From Akkermansia muciniphila (GTDB taxonomy: Bacteria > Verrucomicrobiota > Verrucomicrobiia > Verrucomicrobiales > DEV007), in the NCBI GenBank assembly GCA_945883495.1, contig CAMCXS010000010.1, positions 1 through 64,000 of the forward strand: a stretch of DNA of 64,000 nt, written 5' to 3'. The translations under genes were made by a program, and so were the position numbers. The notes beneath the pieces are model-generated. The model ran no database searches. It saw nothing but the letters and a program-made list of their open reading frames with translations, and was not told where the DNA came from. Shown piece by piece: positions 41,831 through 50,279 of this stretch. Within the stretch, counting starts at the first letter, position 1, and every line of letters begins with the position of its first letter.

Positions 41831-43998
41831 GGACCAGGAAATTGCCCGGGAAGTTCCAGGAGACGCTTGGCTTCGCCCAAAAGAAAAGCGGTGTCCAGGA
41901 ATGGTTTCCAACTGACATCGATCCACCGGATGCGGCCAGCGCCATCGAGCAGCACGGTGGCATGGAGCGGATCGTCCTCAAAGTCATCATACGCCCGGAA
42001 GGCGCGAAATGCTTGCAGGCTGGGATCGCAGAGAAATTCCATAGAAACCGCTCCGGCGGGCGGCAGGACGTCCTCAATCCGCGCCGCCTCTGCCACGGAC
42101 TCGGTGCTGATGGCGTGCACGTTGAGCCCGGCGGACGCAAACTCGGGAGCCGCTTTGGCAAATGCGTGGAGCTGCTCCACGCAATGCTGGCATCCGGCGC
42201 CCAAATAGAAGAGGAGCACCCGCGGCTTGCCTTTGAGGGAATTCCCGGAGACAACCGCGCCATCCAGCCCAGTCGCCTGCCATTCCGGCGCTTGCGGCGG
42301 CGCCCAAAACTTTCTTCCCAGTGTTTCCAACGCCGGCCGGGGTCCAAGATCTTCGCGCACCGGCGCCGCCGGCCGCCAGTCACTCCCCGGCTCGAACTTC
42401 CGGTTCCATTCCAACATTCGATGCGTCACCGGCAAATCGGGATCGATCGCAAAGGCCACCTTCCGCGCCGCGAGAAACGCTTCCTTGGCTTCCATCTCCT
42501 GCCCACAGGCCAAAAGGACCTCCGTCTTCGCCGACAACCCCGCCAAGTCCTCAGGAAACTTTTTTGCCAATTCGGCCGCCTTCGCGGGCTGATCGAGCCG
42601 CAACCAGCATCGCGCCCGGGCCACGGCGGACATTTTCACCCCGGCTTGCTCCAACAACGCTGGCGCCCCGGCCGGATTCACCAGCACCGCTTCCAGCGCG
42701 CGCAGCTCCGCGATCGCCGCTTCTGCTGGTCCTGGTTTTTTCTCGTCTTTTTTGGGGTCGGACTTTTCGGACTTTTCGGACTTTTCCTGTTCCTTCCGCT
42801 GGATCTCTCCCAGGCCCCGCAGCGCCGCGCCGATTCGCTCCGGCTGGGCCAGCGCGAACGCCGCCACTCCCGAAGCCCGCAATCGCACCACCTCAGGCGC
42901 CGCTTGCGTCACCGGCCCGATCCAAACGGAATCCACCGCCGCGGCGAGGTCTTCCCAAAGCTCCCATTTCTCCATCGTCTCCAAGAGCCGGGTCCGGCCA
43001 AAGCCCGCTGAGGTGTCGTTCTTATTGAGCGCGTTGAAATCGGGATGCCGCGGAATGGCGATCAAGTTGGCCGCCAACGCCATCGCCTCCCTGGCACGCC
43101 CCAACTCGTTCCAGGTCCGCACCAGCCACTCTTGGTTGTGCGCGTAATTGTGAATTTGATCGGGCAAGAGAAAGGTCTCCGCGAGATGCGCATGATCGAC
43201 CCGCGCGGAGGCTTCTTGCTGCCAAGCGGCATCGTCGAAGCGTTTCAACTTGGAATAGGTATGCCCCGGCATGTGCCAGAGGTGGGCGATCCCCCGAGCC
43301 GTCGGCCCACACGCAGCCGCGGATCGCACCGCGCGGATCGGCTTCGCATCGTCCCAAAGATGGATGCGGTAGTGATGCGCCGGATGATCGGGACGCACCA
43401 CGAAAACTTGGTCGAGCAGCGCATCGACGGCTTGGCGACTGGAAATCGGCGCATCGGAACGGACGTGCCAAATTTTCCAGGCCAGAAAGGCTTTGGCTTC
43501 CACGTCGCCGGGATGCTCCTGGACGATCGTTTCCAAATCGTGGATGAAATCCAGAGCGCGCCTATTTTTGTCCCGTGGATCTTCCCGGTAAAAGTTTTCG
43601 AGCGCGGCGATCCAAAGTTTTTCCCGAGGAGAAGCGGATCCCTTGAGCGTGGTGGCCTTGGCAAGAAGGCCTTTGGCCCGCTTTTCGTTGTTCACGTTGG
43701 CCATCGACATCCCCCAGTAGGCCATGGCGCAGGAGGGATCGAGAGCGGCGACTTGGCGGAAGGAACGCTCCGCCTCGAAGTACCAGAAGCCGTGGAGCTG
43801 GGCCACGCCCTGATTGAAAAACGCCTGCGCCTCCGGGTTGGCTGTGGTCACCGGGAATTCGATCAGGCCCATCCCGGGCAGCAAAACGGCAGCTTGGCGC
43901 GGCCCCTCGTTGAACGATTCCCCGTGGGCGGAATGTCCAGGCAACGGTTCCGCCGCCGGCAAGGCACCGAGGAGAAGGAGGGCGATCAATGCGCGCAT
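41827..43998 (-). CDS. Secreted TPR protein with C-terminal thioredoxin-fold (peroxiredoxin-like) domain
   Basis: 723 aa. The signal peptide (MRALIALLLLGALPAA) is followed by a TPR-type helical region (about 45-480, e.g. FFNQGVAQLHGFWYFEAERSFRQ and CAMAYWGMSMAN, in separate parts). A short EKSEKSEKSD spacer is at about 390. The C-terminal AhpC/TSA-type thioredoxin fold (about 580-715) has LLFYLGAGCQHCVEQLHAFA, which supplies a CxxC redox pair, and a peroxiredoxin-like ATVLLDGAGRIRWID strand. Export and the CxxC pair suggest thiol-disulfide work in the periplasm. It starts 13 bp after dtd and overlaps the YkgJ gene. Confidence 0.85.
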   Translation of the reverse strand: MRALIALLLLGALPAAEPLPGHSAHGESFNEGPRQAAVLLPGMGLIEFPVTTANPEAQAFFNQGVAQLHGFWYFEAERSFRQVAALDPSCAMAYWGMSMANVNNEKRAKGLLAKATTLKGSASPREKLWIAALENFYREDPRDKNRRALDFIHDLETIVQEHPGDVEAKAFLAWKIWHVRSDAPISSRQAVDALLDQVFVVRPDHPAHHYRIHLWDDAKPIRAVRSAAACGPTARGIAHLWHMPGHTYSKLKRFDDAAWQQEASARVDHAHLAETFLLPDQIHNYAHNQEWLVRTWNELGRAREAMALAANLIAIPRHPDFNALNKNDTSAGFGRTRLLETMEKWELWEDLAAAVDSVWIGPVTQAAPEVVRLRASGVAAFALAQPERIGAALRGLGEIQRKEQEKSEKSEKSDPKKDEKKPGPAEAAIAELRALEAVLVNPAGAPALLEQAGVKMSAVARARCWLRLDQPAKAAELAKKFPEDLAGLSAKTEVLLACGQEMEAKEAFLAARKVAFAIDPDLPVTHRMLEWNRKFEPGSDWRPAAPVREDLGPRPALETLGRKFWAPPQAPEWQATGLDGAVVSGNSLKGKPRVLLFYLGAGCQHCVEQLHAFAKAAPEFASAGLNVHAISTESVAEAARIEDVLPPAGAVSMEFLCDPSLQAFRAFRAYDDFEDDPLHATVLLDGAGRIRWIDVSWKPFLDTAFLLGEAKRLLELPGQFPGP

Positions 43999-44011
43999 TT
44001 GATGATTCTAC

Positions 44012-44464
44012 TCATTCCCGTTGCTTGGAATCCATCCAGATTGTCACCGGACCGTCATTGATCAAACTGACTTGCATGTCCGCGCCGAATTCTCCGCAGG
44101 CCACGGGACGGCCCAATTCCGCCGCCAAGGTTTCCAAGAACAGCTCGTAGAGCGGCTCCGCATGCTCCGGCCGAGCCGCCTGGGCGAAACTCGGCCGGTT
44201 CCCTTTCTTCGTGCTCGCGTGGAGGGTGAACTGACTCACGACCAAAATCGATCCGCCCACGTCCGCGCAGGCGAGATTGAACTTCCCGTCCCCGTCCGCG
44301 AAAATCCGCATCCGGGCGATTTTTCCCACCAGCCAAGCGACGTCTTCGGCGCTGTCCGCTCCCTCGATGCCGAGCAGCACCAACAAGCCCTGCCCAATCT
44401 CGCCACGGATTTCCCCGCCGATCCTCACGGCAGCTTCCCGGACACGCTGCACCACGACACGCAT
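44012..44464 (-). CDS. dtd: D-aminoacyl-tRNA deacylase
   Basis: 150 aa from ATG 44464 ([15 protein letters not shown]), the exact start of the DTD family; the frame is open 54 codons further upstream but that part is not family-like. Catalytic motifs SQFTLHA (about 79) and GPVTIWMDS at the C-terminus (GPVT type) are present. The enzyme removes D-amino acids wrongly attached to tRNA (D-Tyr and glycine from tRNA-Ala). It is the first gene of the long minus-strand string; the next gene starts 13 bp downstream. Divergent from cysE with 146 bp between starts. Confidence 0.95.
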   Translation of the reverse strand: MRVVVQRVREAAVRIGGEIRGEIGQGLLVLLGIEGADSAEDVAWLVGKIARMRIFADGDGKFNLACADVGGSILVVSQFTLHASTKKGNRPSFAQAARPEHAEPLYELFLETLAAELGRPVACGEFGADMQVSLINDGPVTIWMDSKQRE

Positions 44465-44610
44465 GAACCTCCCCTGCCCCGGGGCTCCACGCCTGTCAAC
44501 CGCCCGTTCCCTAGGTGAAATCTCCGGCCTGTCATTGTTTCCGGGTTGGCAAGCGCCCGGAAACCGGTAGTGTGGAGAGCATCCCCTAGGCGGGTTCGGG
44601 TTTGGTTCGC

Positions 44611-45555
44611 ATGGAAGATTGTCCAAAAAAACGCGTCGCCAGGGCTCTCATTGACTCCTACCACGAGGTCGGCGGGATCAATCGGATCGATTGCTCCAAT
44701 CTCCCCTCGAAGCGCGCCGTGGCCACGATGTGCGAAGATTTGCTTCGTCTCCTTTTCCCCGGCTTTCACGACGAAGAGCCGATCGCCTCGGAGGAGATCG
44801 ATGCGCTCACGGAACGCCGGATCTATGAATTCGTGAGCCGGCTCGTCCCCGAAATTGGCAAAAGCCTCAGTTTCTCGGAACAACGTGGCGGCGTTCACGA
44901 CCAAACCGCCGAAGAGCTGGTTTGCGAGTTCCTCGCGAGCTTGCCAGAAATCCGCCGACTCCTCAGCACCGACGTCGAAGCCGCCTATGAAGGCGATCCC
45001 GCGGCCACCAGCGTCGAGGTGATCATCGTGTCTTACCCCGCCATTGAGGCGATCGCCATCCAACGCGCTTCCCACGTCCTCTTCGGCAAAGGCGTTCCCC
45101 TCATCCCCCGGATGATGACGGAATGGGCCCACGGCCGCACTGGGATCGATATCCACCCCGGCGCGCAGATCGGTTCCCATTTCTTTATCGATCACGGCAC
45201 CGGCGTAGTCATCGGAGAAACCTGCCGCATCGGAAATTACGTGAAGCTTTACCACGGGGTGACGCTCGGCGCCCGCAGCTTCCCCAAAGACGCCGAAGGC
45301 CGCGTCCTCAAAGGCTCCAAACGCCACCCGGACGTCGAGGACAACGTCACGATCTATCCCAACGCAACCATTTTGGGTGGCAAAACCGTGATCGGCCAAG
45401 GCTCGACCATCGGCGCCAACGTCTTTCTCCGCGACAGCGTGCCCCCCGCCACCTTGGTGACCACCGAGGGCGCTTCGCAAAGATTTCTCAATAAGGAAAC
45501 CGGCCAGGAACTCGAAACACAACCCCCAGAAGCTCTTCCTGCGACATTGCCGTGA
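44611..45555 (+). CDS. cysE: Serine O-acetyltransferase
   Basis: 314 aa from ATG 44611; a TTG at 44602 would add three residues. The N-terminal helical domain (about 10-170) is followed by the left-handed beta-helix: [43 protein letters not shown], and [27 protein letters not shown] in consecutive hexapeptide turns. The catalytic His-Asp pair is in FIDHGTG and the second His in LYHGVTLG. It transfers acetyl from acetyl-CoA to serine, the first step of cysteine synthesis. The longer N-terminal domain is that of the EpsC-like group. Overlaps the SprT-like gene by GTGA. Confidence 0.93.
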   Translation: MEDCPKKRVARALIDSYHEVGGINRIDCSNLPSKRAVATMCEDLLRLLFPGFHDEEPIASEEIDALTERRIYEFVSRLVPEIGKSLSFSEQRGGVHDQTAEELVCEFLASLPEIRRLLSTDVEAAYEGDPAATSVEVIIVSYPAIEAIAIQRASHVLFGKGVPLIPRMMTEWAHGRTGIDIHPGAQIGSHFFIDHGTGVVIGETCRIGNYVKLYHGVTLGARSFPKDAEGRVLKGSKRHPDVEDNVTIYPNATILGGKTVIGQGSTIGANVFLRDSVPPATLVTTEGASQRFLNKETGQELETQPPEALPATLP

Positions 45556-46184
45556 GCCGAAATCAACCTGTTTCCCGTCAACAACTCGAACTCTTTTTCC
45601 CAGCGCCGGAGGCCCCCACGTCCAGCGCGGAGTCTCTCCCTCCGCTGCCATCCGGGGAAGATCCCGAGTTGATCGCCATCAGCCGCAGCCTCATCAACGC
45701 TTTGGGCCTTCCCGATTTGGCGAAACGGGTCGTCGTGCGCTGGAATGCCAGGCTGCGCACCACCGCCGGCCGGGCGTACCGTTCCAACGCGATCGTGGAA
45801 CTCAACCCCCACCTCGTCCACATCTCCCAGGAAGAGATTGACCGAACCTTGCGTCACGAACTCGCCCACCTCGTGGCGGCGCATCGCGCGGGGCGGCGCC
45901 GCATTCCTGCCCATGGCCGCGACTGGCGGCGCGCTTGTTCCGAACTCGGCATCCCCGGTGAATCGCGTTGCCACGATCTCCCCTTTCAACGTCGTACCCA
46001 GCGGAGAAAATTCGTCTACGTCTGCCCGTCCTGCGACCACCGATTGCTCCGAGTCCGCCGGATCAAGCGAGCCGCCGCCTGTTACCACTGCTGCCAGACG
46101 CACAGTCAAGGCCGGTTCGACGCTCGATTCCAGCTCGTGGAAGGACGTCTGGAGGATCCTTCAGTTGCATCTCGGCGAGGCTAA
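45552..46184 (+). CDS. SprT-like zinc metalloprotease domain protein
   Basis: 210 aa, GTG start overlapping the cysE stop. The zincin motif His102-Glu103-X2-His106 (RHELAHLVAAH) and third ligand His121 in AHGRDWR are intact. A C-terminal zinc ribbon uses CPSC and CYHC (about 158 and 182). This matches SprT-family proteins (related to SPRTN/Spartan), presumed DNA-associated or cytosolic metalloproteases. The N-terminal 40 residues are Pro-rich and divergent. A small gene follows after 17 bp. Confidence 0.87.
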   Translation: MSRNQPVSRQQLELFFPAPEAPTSSAESLPPLPSGEDPELIAISRSLINALGLPDLAKRVVVRWNARLRTTAGRAYRSNAIVELNPHLVHISQEEIDRTLRHELAHLVAAHRAGRRRIPAHGRDWRRACSELGIPGESRCHDLPFQRRTQRRKFVYVCPSCDHRLLRVRRIKRAAACYHCCQTHSQGRFDARFQLVEGRLEDPSVASRRG

Positions 46185-46201
46185 ACTATTGGTCGAACTT
46201 A

Positions 46202-46369
46202 ATGAACTCTGATTTCGACCCGACCGAGATGAATCCCAGCGCCAGCTCGTCCCAGCCGGCCAGCCACGTCATGAGCGCCGATCTGGAGGACGACTTTGCG
46301 GACGAAGTGCTCGGTGAGCGCCAAGGCAGCGCCTGCTCCATGGAGCCGGGCTGCACGTCCTGCGAGTGA
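46202..46369 (+). CDS. 55-aa small protein with C-terminal CSMEPGCTSCE motif
   Basis: 55 aa, starting ATG 46202, 17 bp after the SprT-like gene and followed by a strong intrinsic terminator 45 bp downstream. The N-terminal half is Ser/Asp-rich and probably disordered. The C-terminus ends in three closely spaced cysteines (Cys at about 45, 50 and 53 with a final Glu), a plausible metal or Fe-S ligand set. No signal peptide, no family recognised. Its placement between a gene and a terminator is the main support. Confidence 0.6.
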   Translation: MNSDFDPTEMNPSASSSQPASHVMSADLEDDFADEVLGERQGSACSMEPGCTSCE

Positions 46370-46414
46370 GGAGGACGACCTCTTCTTGAGGCGAAGGAAA
46401 TTGGAAATCAAAAA

Positions 46415-46443
46415 GGCGCCATCCCACTCGGGAGGCGCCTTTT
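46415..46443. terminator. Bidirectional intrinsic terminator
   Basis: GGCGCC-A-TCCC, loop ACTC, GGGA-GGCGCC form a 10-bp stem with one bulged A, with AAAAA before it and TTTT after it. It ends both the plus-strand cysE-sprT-small gene unit and the minus-strand marR transcript. Confidence 0.88.
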
Positions 46444-46556
46444 CGTTGTTTGCGTCACAATGAAAACACGATGCTAGCACAGGCGTCCGGTCCGCCAGGA
46501 TTTCGGAACCCCACGTCTCGCCTCAGGCATGCAGGAGACCGGCCGCCTTCAGAGTT

Positions 46557-47018
46557 TTAGCGGCCCTGCATGAGCAGATCGCTGAGCTGATCGAGAGAAG
46601 TCGCAGCCTCAGGCGCAGCCTGGGAATCCATTTTCGACATCGTCTCGGCGATGTTCAGAGCGATGCCGTCCCGCATGCGACCGACCAGATCCATACCCTT
46701 GCGGGTGATTTGGACCATGACCTTGCGGCGGTCATCAGCAGCGTGAAGACGCTGGACGTAGCCCAGCTTTTCCAGGCGATCCACTAGGCCTGTCGCGGCG
46801 GCGGTGGAATGGCCCATCTTGTTGGAAATTTCCGTCATCGTGAGATGCTCCTCTTTGGCGAGATACCCAAGGAGGAAGAACTGGGCATAAGAAATGTTGC
46901 CCTTGTTCAGTTCCTTGGAGAGATCCAAGAGGAATGAGCGCTGCGTGAACATAATGAAGTCGGCCAGGCGACCGGCTTCAGCGCTCGGGGTGGTGTCATT
47001 ATCGTTGGCTACCTGCAT
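46557..47018 (-). CDS. MarR-family transcriptional regulator
   Basis: 153 aa winged-helix regulator. MarR elements are helices 1-2 around FIMFTQRSFLLDLSKEL, the recognition region LTMTEISNKMGHSTAAATGLVDRLEKLG (residues about 59-86, in blocks) and wing ADDRRKVMVQIT (about 95), with a C-terminal dimerisation helix. The ligand is unknown. A good promoter overlapped by a palindrome lies 42-70 bp upstream, which suggests autoregulation. It stands alone on the minus strand, downstream of moeA but separated by an AT-rich gap of 281 bp. Confidence 0.9.
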   Translation of the reverse strand: MQVANDNDTTPSAEAGRLADFIMFTQRSFLLDLSKELNKGNISYAQFFLLGYLAKEEHLTMTEISNKMGHSTAAATGLVDRLEKLGYVQRLHAADDRRKVMVQITRKGMDLVGRMRDGIALNIAETMSKMDSQAAPEAATSLDQLSDLLMQGR

Positions 47019-47059
47019 ACCGTCGAACTCTTAATGGTTTAATAATCGTGGGGACTTAA

Positions 47060-47088
47060 AGGATACGCGCTCTCAGACAGTCTGTAAA
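47060..47088 (-). promoter_or_regulatory. Promoter of marR with a palindromic operator candidate
   Basis: Minus-strand -35 TTTACA (47083-47088) and -10 TATCCT (47060-47065) are separated by exactly 17 bp. The 11-bp palindrome CAGACTGTCTG (47074-47084) covers the spacer and the -35 edge, where a repressor dimer would block polymerase. Predicted leader is about 35 nt. Confidence 0.55.
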
Positions 47089-47299
47089 CACCGCATTCAA
47101 ATTATCCATAATTTTCATACGATATCCCGGACCTGAAGATAGTGTAATCGACCGGATCACATCCCGCAAGCTGCATTTTATAAATTTTAAATGTCAAAGC
47201 TCCGTTATTTTTCAAAGTTGAGATTCGCGTCTCTCAATCCGTTGACTATCTGATGGTCTACTCTAGCAGAATATTCAGCAATCTTGATTGAATTCGCAC
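47089..47299. other. AT-rich intergenic segment between moeA and marR
   Basis: Clearly richer in A and T than everything around it (e.g. TTTATAAATTTTAAATG near 47176). It contains a 6-bp hairpin TTGAGA/TCTCAA at 47218-47237 without a T-run, and no coding frame with support. It may hold further regulatory sites or a transferred remnant; nothing more can be said. Confidence 0.4.
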
Positions 47300-48511
47300 T
47301 CATGCGCTTCCCATGAGATACGCCTCCACCGCCAAGCCGGCTTCCAATCGCTGTCCGGCCCCGACCCGGACCAGGGCATTGGCCCGGCTCAATCCGTAAA
47401 GCGCGTGAGACTGCTGCAATCCTACGCTCCGAAACGCCCCGTCCTTGGCACTCCAAACTCCGCGCACGTAATGCGGCCGGTCCCCTTCATTCCGTAGCTC
47501 TGCCTCCAAAAATGCTCGGACCAGCGGTAAGCTCGGAGTCGAAGGATCGATCGTCCTCCCGGTGTAGCGCTGCAGCGCACTGACCACGAAAAGCAAAAAG
47601 GTCACCCAGCTGGAAACGGGATTCCCCGGAAGCCCGAAGACGACTTTTCCCTCCAGCTCGGCGAAGAAAAACGGCTTGCCCGGTTTGACCCGCACCCGCC
47701 AAAAACCACCTCGTGCCCCCAAATCCGCCAGGACTGCTTTGACGTAATCCTTCTCCCCCACGGAGACCCCGCCCGCGATCACGCAAAAATCGGCCTCCTC
47801 CAGAGCCATTTCCAGGACGGCGCGCATTTGCACGGGGTCATCCGGGGCGTGCAGCGCTCGCACCTGCGAAACGCCGAACGACCGGAGACCAGAGGCAAGC
47901 ATAACTCCGTTGCTGTTAAAGATCTGCCCGGGCAATAATCCGGCACCAGCCCCGGGCTCAATCAATTCGTCCCCAGTGGTCACCACCACGGCGCGCGGAG
48001 CGGGGCGGACACAAACTCCGGAACACCCCTGGGACGCGAGCAAAGCCAGCCGGGCCGGGGTTAGCACGTCCCCCTCTTGCAAGATGAACTGACCTTCGCA
48101 AAGATCTGCCCCCCGCCGCCGGACGAATTCATCCGGCATCGCACCGACCCGGAGCCGGATCCCATCGCCGCAAAGTTCGACATCCTCCTGCATGATCACC
48201 GCGTCAGCCCCACGCGGCAGCGGCGCGCCAGTGAATACGCGAACCGCGGTCCCGGACTCGACCTGGAAACTTCCATCCTCGCGCCCGGCAAATTGCTGGC
48301 CCACCACGCGGAGGACGTTGCCCGGCATCGCCTCCGCGGAGCGCAGCGCATAGCCGTCCATCTGAGAGTTGTCAAAACCAGGCAGCGGAACGGTCGCCCG
48401 GAGCGTTTCGGCGGCCGAGGCACCCAGAGCCTCCAACAGCGAAACTTGGCAAATGGTTCCCAGGGGCGTGGCCTCGATCAACCTACGCCGGGCCTCGCTC
48501 TCCTCCAACAT
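47300..48511 (-). CDS. moeA: Molybdopterin molybdenumtransferase
   Basis: 403 aa, last enzyme of molybdenum cofactor synthesis, inserting molybdate into adenylylated molybdopterin. Domain motifs in order: PLPGFDNSQMDGYAL (about 42), AVIMQEDVE (about 107), VVVTTGDELIEPGAG (about 178), GGVSVGEKDYVK (about 250), and GLPGNPVSSWV (about 299), then the MoeA C-terminal domain. Length is normal. No other moa/moe gene is nearby. 17 bp downstream of the secreted hypothetical gene on the same strand. Confidence 0.94.
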   Translation of the reverse strand: MLEESEARRRLIEATPLGTICQVSLLEALGASAAETLRATVPLPGFDNSQMDGYALRSAEAMPGNVLRVVGQQFAGREDGSFQVESGTAVRVFTGAPLPRGADAVIMQEDVELCGDGIRLRVGAMPDEFVRRRGADLCEGQFILQEGDVLTPARLALLASQGCSGVCVRPAPRAVVVTTGDELIEPGAGAGLLPGQIFNSNGVMLASGLRSFGVSQVRALHAPDDPVQMRAVLEMALEEADFCVIAGGVSVGEKDYVKAVLADLGARGGFWRVRVKPGKPFFFAELEGKVVFGLPGNPVSSWVTFLLFVVSALQRYTGRTIDPSTPSLPLVRAFLEAELRNEGDRPHYVRGVWSAKDGAFRSVGLQQSHALYGLSRANALVRVGAGQRLEAGLAVEAYLMGSA

Positions 48512-48528
48512 GAGCGGATCGGCTCGGC

Positions 48529-49008
48529 TTATTCCAAAACCTGATACTCCGCTACTGTCGCGGCTCCAGCGCTCGGAAGCAGGACCACGATGTCTCCCGC
48601 CAGCGGTTCCCCGGAAGATACGTCGGCCACCAAAAAGGTGCCTTTCCGCTCCTTGCTCAACGAAAGCTCGACGGGGCGGGGCTGACCATCCTTGCCCAAG
48701 GTGGTGACCCGGGTTCCGGCGGGCAGATCCATTTTGATGGGGGTATAGATGAGCACAAAATTATCGTAGGCGAACCGGACGGTGCCAATCACTTGTTCAG
48801 GCGAGACTGGGGCAGCAGCCGTGGGCTCCGCGGCGGCCTTTTCCTTGGCGCGCTCAGCCTTTTTCTCCTCCCCGAACGGGAACAATCCGCCGACAAACCG
48901 GGCTGCCGTGACAAATGGGGAGACCAGATGCGAAAATTCGAAGGCGGATGATGGCGTCACCGACGCGCAAAAAAACGCGCCAACGCAAGCAAAAACCCGA
49001 AGCTTCAT
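48529..49008 (-). CDS. Secreted hypothetical protein (159 aa)
   Basis: 159 aa from Met 49008, which gives a clean signal peptide (MKLRVFACVGAFFCASVTPSSA). The frame is open to 49065, but that start would put 19 charged residues in front. An Ala/Glu/Lys-rich linker (about 45-65) leads to an 85-residue domain that is beta-rich (VIGTVRFAYDNFVLIYT, GTRVTTLGKDGQP, GTFLVADVSSGEPLAGDIVVLLP), like a small SH3/ribosomal-L27-like barrel. No family recognised. Upstream of moeA, head-to-head with the following gene. Confidence 0.72.
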   Translation of the reverse strand: MKLRVFACVGAFFCASVTPSSAFEFSHLVSPFVTAARFVGGLFPFGEEKKAERAKEKAAAEPTAAAPVSPEQVIGTVRFAYDNFVLIYTPIKMDLPAGTRVTTLGKDGQPRPVELSLSKERKGTFLVADVSSGEPLAGDIVVLLPSAGAATVAEYQVLE

Positions 49009-49100
49009 TTGAAAACTTTGCCCTCGATCCGCTAGGAACGCAAGCACAGATCTCCAAGCTTTCACTTGCCCTCAGCCGTCCGCTCGGTTTGAATCTCTCC

Positions 49101-49514
49101 GTGAACAAAGGTTGTGCAATCGCCGGTGGAGCCACGCTCGTCCTCCTCATTCTCTGTTGCGGTGGAGGAGGGTTTATGATTTACCAAAACCTCGGCCCAG
49201 CCATTCTCATCGCGGTGCAGACGGACGTGGACGATTTCCGCAAAAGGCACCCCGAAGTCGCCGTTGAACCGACCAACGAAGCCTGGACCAAAGCCCTCAC
49301 CAATCCGGAGAACGGCTTAGAGAATCAACAAGCTTGGGTCCAGCTGGCGCAGGCCGGCCAGGGAGAGCTGGTGGACATCCCTTATCTAAACCCACTCCGT
49401 TTCGTCCCCCAGCCGGATGGCTCCGTTTTGGTCGTCTCCAACGGCAAGGATGGCCTGCCGGACACCGAGGACGACGAATCTTCCGTCACCGCCCGGGCGA
49501 AATTCCAAAAGTAA
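49101..49514 (+). CDS. Single-pass membrane hypothetical protein
   Basis: 137 aa from GTG 49101: NKGCAIAGGATLVLLILCCGGGG forms a signal-anchor in two parts, followed by a periplasmic domain of about 100 residues (DVDDFRKRHPEVAVEPTN, YLNPLRFVPQPDGSVLVVSNGKDGLPDTEDDE). The last segment with GKDGLPDTEDD looks like the calcium-friendly pattern of pilin-type or secreted proteins. The frame is also open from ATG 48951 with an AAGG before it, but that would overlap the 5' end of the divergent gene by 58 bp. The shorter start leaves a normal 92-bp divergent spacer and is preferred. Start uncertain, gene likely. Confidence 0.62.
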   Translation: MNKGCAIAGGATLVLLILCCGGGGFMIYQNLGPAILIAVQTDVDDFRKRHPEVAVEPTNEAWTKALTNPENGLENQQAWVQLAQAGQGELVDIPYLNPLRFVPQPDGSVLVVSNGKDGLPDTEDDESSVTARAKFQK

Positions 49515-49547
49515 ACTTCCGGCATTCCCCGTCCGAAAACACGATTT

Positions 49548-50204
49548 ATGCTTCACGATCTCATCCACACTTGGTTCGCCTGGGTCGAGCACGGCGGTTA
49601 TTGGGCCATTGTCGTTCTCATGGCCATGGAAAGCTCCATTTTCCCGGTCCCCAGCGAGGTCGTGATGCCGCCAGCCGCCTTCCTGGCCGCTCAGGGCAAG
49701 ATGAATCTTTGGGGCGTCATCCTCGCCGGAACGTTCGGTTCTTGGCTCGGCTCGGCGATCACCTACGGCGTGGCCCGGGGCCTTGAACAGGTGTTCTTCA
49801 AGAAGTGGGGCAAGCTCTTCTTCATCACTCCAGAGAAGATCAAACGCGCCGAGCATTTCGTGCACCGCTACGAGGCCGGTGGCATTTTCTTCGCCCGGCT
49901 GCTCCCCGTTGTCCGCCACCTCATTTCCATCCCGGCCGGCATTCTCCGGATCAACTTCGCGATGTTCAGCTTGATGACGACTCTGGGCGCTCTTGTCTGG
50001 TGCACCATCCTCTCCTGGTACGGTCACGGAGTCTTCCAGCGCAATCCCGAACTCATGGAAGATCCCGCCAAGCTTGTGCACGCCATCAAGCACGAATCCA
50101 TCTGGATCGTCGGCGGTGTCCTCCTGATCGGCGGTCTTTACTTCCTCATGCTCAAGCTCACCGCTGGCAAGGAAGAGGGTGCTGCCACACCCGCTGAGAG
50201 TTAA
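49548..50204 (+). CDS. DedA-family membrane protein
   Basis: 218 aa with four or five membrane helices. The DedA/SNARE-associated pattern is clear: ESSIFPVPSEVVMPPAAFLA (about 27), GSWLGSAITYGVARG, the basic loop KKWGKLFFITPEKIKRAEHFVHRY in blocks, ARLLPVVRHLISIPAGI (about 117, with the functional Arg pair) and a last helix GGVLLIGGLYFLML. DedA proteins act as lipid or undecaprenyl-phosphate flippases dependent on proton motive force; the substrate here is unknown. It follows the previous gene by 33 bp. Confidence 0.92.
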   Translation: MLHDLIHTWFAWVEHGGYWAIVVLMAMESSIFPVPSEVVMPPAAFLAAQGKMNLWGVILAGTFGSWLGSAITYGVARGLEQVFFKKWGKLFFITPEKIKRAEHFVHRYEAGGIFFARLLPVVRHLISIPAGILRINFAMFSLMTTLGALVWCTILSWYGHGVFQRNPELMEDPAKLVHAIKHESIWIVGGVLLIGGLYFLMLKLTAGKEEGAATPAES

Positions 50205-50279
50205 TGGTTGATCGCTAAGAGGTAAGGAATCGCTTCGCTTTCGCGCAGGTCCTCCTCACCACGACTCCAGCACTCCAGC

